From an uncultured beta proteobacterium (GTDB taxonomy: Bacteria > Pseudomonadota > Gammaproteobacteria > Burkholderiales > Burkholderiaceae_C): 10,360 nucleotides of DNA. The translations under genes and the position numbers were made by a program. The stretch is from positions 1-10,360 of the forward strand of contig CAIYNH010000397.1 in NCBI GenBank assembly GCA_903927495.1, in the 5' to 3' direction. The notes beneath the pieces are model-generated. The model did not search any database, was not told the origin of the DNA, and worked only from the letters and a program-made list of their open reading frames with translations. Shown piece after piece: positions 7,638 through 10,360 of this stretch (its first letter is position 1; each line of letters starts with the position of its first letter).

Positions 7638-8767
7638 AGCTGGTGCATGTGGTGCCACATATAGACAAGGAGGCGGCGGGGCCGTCTTACTCAATACCGC
7701 GACTGTGCCAAAGCTTGGCTGCCTGTGGCAATGAGGTGGAGTTAACTTGTTTGGCTGCGCGTGGCGAAATCGATGGCGTCAAATTAGTCTTGCATCCTCA
7801 ATGGCGTGTACTTAAAAGTCTTGCAGTTTCGAGCAGCTTAGCGTGGGCTCTGAAACGTAGTGCCCGGGTGGTTGATGTCATTCATAACCATAGCCTTTGG
7901 TCCATGGTCAATATGGTTCCCGGCTGGGTGGTACCACATCATCGTGCCAAGTTGGTGACATCACCTCGGGGTACCTTGTCAGCGTGGGCGCTCAACAGAA
8001 ACAAGAGACGTAAGTCTGTTTTGTGGTTGCTGCAGCGCAGATCACTTGCGCTCGCTGACATGCTGCATGCGACCAGTGAAAATGAATATGAGGAAATTCG
8101 TTTGCAGGGTTTCAAAGCACCGGTTGCAATTATTCCAAATGGAATTGATGTGCCAGACATTGAAGCGCCGACTGAGCTTGCGCGTGAAGAAGTCCGCACA
8201 TTGTTATTTCTTAGTCGCATACACCCAACCAAAGGTCTTGATAAGTTGTTGCAGGCTTGGGCCGATTTGGAACAAAAACACCTTAACTGGCGCTTAGTGA
8301 TTGCCGGTCGCGGGAACCCCGAGCATGTTGAATATGTGACAAAACTCGCAGCAACTTTAGGGGTGAATCGCGTGGACTTTCCAGGGCCCCTATATGGTGA
8401 GTTCAAGACTGCTGCGTATCAGAATGCTGATCTTTTTGTCCTGCCTACACATTCAGAAAACTTTGGTGTGGTGATTGCGGAGGCACTGGCCCATGGGTGC
8501 CCGGTCGTTGTTTCGCGTGGTGCACCCTGGGCGGGCATTGAGGCAGAGGGCTGTGGCTGGTGGATAGAAAACACGGTTCCCAATTTGGTCGCTGCCCTTG
8601 ACGCTGCGATGGCGCTACCAACAAGTCAGTTAAGAGCAATGGGGCTACGTGGTCGCGCCTGGATGGAGCGAGACTTTAGCTGGACAGCGATTGGCCAAAA
8701 GATGAATGCAGCTTACCTTTGGCTGGTTGCGAAGGGTGAACGCCCTGATTTCGTGAGGCTTGACTAA
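7634..8767 (+). CDS. Glycosyltransferase family 4 (GT-B fold)
   Basis: A 377-residue cytoplasmic glycosyltransferase. The N-terminal domain begins with a beta strand (Lys-Leu-Val-His-Val-Val-Pro) followed by a Gly-Pro-Ser loop, and carries Ser-Pro-Arg-Gly-Thr-Leu near residue 113, a motif frequent in GT4 enzymes of exopolysaccharide clusters. The linker contains Ile-Pro-Asn-Gly-Ile-Asp (about 173-178). The C-terminal domain has Leu-Phe-Leu-Ser-Arg-Ile-His-Pro-Thr-Lys-Gly-Leu, Val-Ile-Ala-Gly-Arg-Gly, Phe-Pro-Gly-Pro, and a complete E-x7-E donor motif, Glu275-Asn-Phe-Gly through Glu283, followed by Gly-Cys-Pro-Val-Val. Length is typical. The start codon overlaps the amidotransferase stop as ATGA, and its TAA overlaps the next ATG. 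It likely adds one residue of the repeat unit. It is clearly distinct from the other GT4-like gene in this window, so it is not a recent duplicate. Donor and acceptor are unknown. Confidence 0.92.
   Translation: MKLVHVVPHIDKEAAGPSYSIPRLCQSLAACGNEVELTCLAARGEIDGVKLVLHPQWRVLKSLAVSSSLAWALKRSARVVDVIHNHSLWSMVNMVPGWVVPHHRAKLVTSPRGTLSAWALNRNKRRKSVLWLLQRRSLALADMLHATSENEYEEIRLQGFKAPVAIIPNGIDVPDIEAPTELAREEVRTLLFLSRIHPTKGLDKLLQAWADLEQKHLNWRLVIAGRGNPEHVEYVTKLAATLGVNRVDFPGPLYGEFKTAAYQNADLFVLPTHSENFGVVIAEALAHGCPVVVSRGAPWAGIEAEGCGWWIENTVPNLVAALDAAMALPTSQLRAMGLRGRAWMERDFSWTAIGQKMNAAYLWLVAKGERPDFVRLD
8755..8758 (+). promoter_or_regulatory. Ribosome binding site of the GT2 gene
   Basis: GAGG lies 8 bases before the ATG at 8767, within the end of the preceding gene, supporting that start and the TAATG overlap. 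Confidence 0.45.
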
Positions 8768-9663
8768 TGTCTGAGAGGCAATCTTCAACTTGGAAACCAG
8801 GCACTGCGCCGGTAGCAGTGGTAATGATTTCGCTGAATGAAGCACACAATATGGATGCGGTTTTAGACAACTTGGCAGGGTGGGCTCAGCAAGTCTTTCT
8901 TGTGGACAGTTGCAGCACCGATGAAACGGTCAGCATCGCATTGAAGCACGGCGTGCATGTCGTTCAACGGCGGTTCACAGGTTTTGGTGATCAGTGGAAT
9001 TTTGCGTTGAATACCATGCCGATAACTGCGCCATGGACCATGAAGCTTGACCCAGATGAGCGACTGACACCGGCACTAAAGCGCGAAATTCAATTGGTGG
9101 CGGCACAGCATAAAGTGAGCGCGTTTCGTACACCGATCAGGCTGTATTTCATGGGTGCGAAACTTCCCAGTGTTTTGAGGCTCACACGGTTGTGGCGAAC
9201 CGGTTCTGCGCAATTTAGCAATGTCAAGGCCAATGAGCACGCCCACTGCGATGGACCAGTGGGCGAGTTGGGTGCAGAAATCATGCACTTGGATAGTCCA
9301 AGTCTGGACCATTGGTTAACCAAACAGAACCGCTACACCACTGCAGAAGCGATTAGCCAATTTGAAGGGCAGTCATTGTCATTGCCGCCAAGGCTTTTTG
9401 GCACACCACTTGAGCGCCGCATGTGGCTTAAGCGGCACTTCTGGAAAGTTCCCGGTCGTTATCTCATCCTGTTTCTTTATCATTTATTAGTGATCGGTGC
9501 ATGGCGCTCTGGAAAAGTCGGCTGGATATGGTCGCGATTGCGCACAGAGGTCTATCGGATGTGGGAGTACAAGCGATTTGAACTCGAAAGAGTAGGCGCT
9601 GTACCGAAAAGTGTGCCAACGACCAGCGGCGGCGCAGACCCGCGTGTGCAGTTGTATGAGTAA
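8767..9663 (+). CDS. Glycosyltransferase family 2 (GT-A fold), WaaE/LgtF-like
   Basis: A 298-residue inverting-type glycosyltransferase. After a ~15-residue leader the GT-A core starts with Val-Val-Met-Ile-Ser-Leu-Asn-Glu (18-25), the nucleotide-binding opening of family 2. Val-Asp47-Ser-Cys-Ser-Thr-Asp52 follows, then Gly-Asp-Gln-Trp-Asn, and the metal-binding Asp-x-Asp in Leu-Asp95-Pro-Asp97-Glu-Arg. This spacing resembles the WaaE/KdtX/LgtF group, which add glucose or similar sugars to LPS core or other glycans; that resemblance is from motif memory only. The C-terminal ~70 residues are basic and aromatic with a hydrophobic stretch near 236-248, which may hold the enzyme against the inner membrane. 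It is the last gene of the overlapping block; a 34-base gap follows. The specific sugar is not deducible. Confidence 0.9.
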   Translation: MSERQSSTWKPGTAPVAVVMISLNEAHNMDAVLDNLAGWAQQVFLVDSCSTDETVSIALKHGVHVVQRRFTGFGDQWNFALNTMPITAPWTMKLDPDERLTPALKREIQLVAAQHKVSAFRTPIRLYFMGAKLPSVLRLTRLWRTGSAQFSNVKANEHAHCDGPVGELGAEIMHLDSPSLDHWLTKQNRYTTAEAISQFEGQSLSLPPRLFGTPLERRMWLKRHFWKVPGRYLILFLYHLLVIGAWRSGKVGWIWSRLRTEVYRMWEYKRFELERVGAVPKSVPTTSGGADPRVQLYE

Positions 9664-9668
9664 GTAAA

Positions 9669-9680
9669 AGTCACGTGACT
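9669..9680 (+). other. Perfect 12-base palindrome in the gap before the deacetylase gene
   Basis: AGTCACGTGACT reads the same on both strands. It lies in the 34-base gap between the GT2 stop and the ATG at 9698. It has no loop and no following T run, so it does not look like an intrinsic terminator. It could be a protein-binding site for a dimeric regulator, or chance: a 10-kb sequence should hold two or three such palindromes. Confidence 0.25.
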
Positions 9681-9697
9681 CATTTTGACCTTTTCAG

Positions 9698-10360
9698 ATG
9701 AATAAAAAATATTCCAGCAGCCGCAACTTGATTATCAACGCTGATGATTTTGGGTGGGATAGTGATACCACAGATGCAACGATTGAGCTATTTGAAAAGA
9801 GAATAATTAAGAGCGCAACCATCATGACTGGTATGCCTTCAACGGATGCCGCTGTTGCGTATGCACTTGAAAATCAAAATAGATATTCGTTTGGCTTGCA
9901 TTTTAATATAGTAGATGATCATAAATCTTTAGCTTTCAATGTCGCAAGCACACTAACAAATTTCAACGGTAGATTTAGAAAAAGTAACGAGCAACGAATA
10001 CGTGCACTTTCCTTCAGAATTTCGCGCATCGAAATAGCTTCCGAATTCGAAGCTCAAGTTTTATGCCTTAAGAACCGTGGTGTAACGATATCCCATATCG
10101 ATAGTCACGGTCATTTGCACAAGTTTCCAGAAGTTATTGAAGCGATAAAGCCGGTGATGAAGGAACACGGAATTCATCGTGTGCGGTATCCTCAGTCTCT
10201 CTATCAAACGCGTAACTTCAAGCGCTCAATATTGAATGCATACTGCCATCAATATTTCAAGTTGATCAACCATCCTGATAACTCATATTTTGTTTCAGAT
10301 CACGCAAATAAAAACTGGCTGAATGATTTTATTAAATTGTTACCCGCTGGTGTTACGGAA
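9698..10360 (+). CDS. ChbG/YdjC-family carbohydrate deacetylase (3' end outside window)
   Basis: The first 221 codons of an open frame that reaches the right edge with no stop. The family, a TIM-barrel-like metal-dependent enzyme group, removes N-acetyl groups from small glycans such as diacetylchitobiose. Seen: Asn14-Ala-Asp-Asp-Phe-Gly19 with the catalytic/metal Asp pair; Gly-Leu-His68-Phe-Asn, matching the usual G-x-H-x-N metal site; and His133-Ile-Asp-Ser-His137-Gly-His-Leu-His141, the conserved metal-binding block. Family members are usually about 250-300 residues, so a fifth to a quarter is missing. The ATG at 9698 gives a normal distance to the first motif but has no clear Shine-Dalgarno. 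It stands 34 bases after the glycosyltransferase block and is AT-richer than it. In this setting it probably deacetylates a sugar in a polysaccharide intermediate, rather than serving chitin breakdown; that is inference. Confidence 0.87.
   Translation, partial: MNKKYSSSRNLIINADDFGWDSDTTDATIELFEKRIIKSATIMTGMPSTDAAVAYALENQNRYSFGLHFNIVDDHKSLAFNVASTLTNFNGRFRKSNEQRIRALSFRISRIEIASEFEAQVLCLKNRGVTISHIDSHGHLHKFPEVIEAIKPVMKEHGIHRVRYPQSLYQTRNFKRSILNAYCHQYFKLINHPDNSYFVSDHANKNWLNDFIKLLPAGVTE

Noticed and set aside
7939..8406. Open frame of 155 codons on the minus strand.
   Set aside because: Antisense to the second GT4-like gene, with Ser/Arg/Cys-rich translation and no motif.

Overview
This window is a piece of a bacterial surface-polysaccharide (exopolysaccharide, capsule or O-antigen type) biosynthesis locus. 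Every gene lies on the + strand. The Gram-negative gene style, the protein families and the mixed moderate-to-high GC content suggest a proteobacterium, perhaps a betaproteobacterium. That assignment is an inference; no rRNA or other taxonomic marker is present.

Layout: (1) 60-3339 is an AT-leaning module that looks like acyl decoration machinery: a small left-handed-beta-helix (hexapeptide) acetyltransferase, an MBOAT-family membrane O-acyltransferase of the AlgI type, and a membrane-anchored SGNH-hydrolase-like protein. The last has a Gly-x-Ser block and an Asp-x-x-His block and is the kind of protein that often accompanies an MBOAT. (2) 3363-9663 is a GC-richer block of five genes whose reading frames all overlap: a polytopic O-antigen ligase/polymerase-like protein, a family-4-type glycosyltransferase, a glutamine-dependent asparagine-synthase-type amidotransferase, a second family-4-type glycosyltransferase, and a family-2 glycosyltransferase. 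(3) From 9698 to the right edge there is an AT-leaning, incomplete gene for a ChbG/YdjC-type carbohydrate deacetylase, which runs out of the window.

How the genes may work together (inference): the glycosyltransferases build an oligosaccharide on the cytoplasmic face. The amidotransferase could amidate a carboxyl group on a sugar or on a precursor. The hexapeptide transferase could acetylate a precursor in the cytoplasm. The Wzy/WaaL-like protein would polymerise or ligate the repeat after export. The MBOAT and SGNH pair would add acyl groups at or beyond the inner membrane, and the YdjC-type enzyme would remove an N-acetyl group from a sugar. No initiating transferase, flippase, chain-length regulator or export channel is seen here, so the locus must extend beyond at least one edge.

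No RNA genes, CRISPR arrays, insertion sequences, or convincing promoters or terminators were seen. The families are all known. The points most worth a second look are the MBOAT/SGNH pair, the amidotransferase inside the locus, and the match between composition shifts and breaks in gene overlap.
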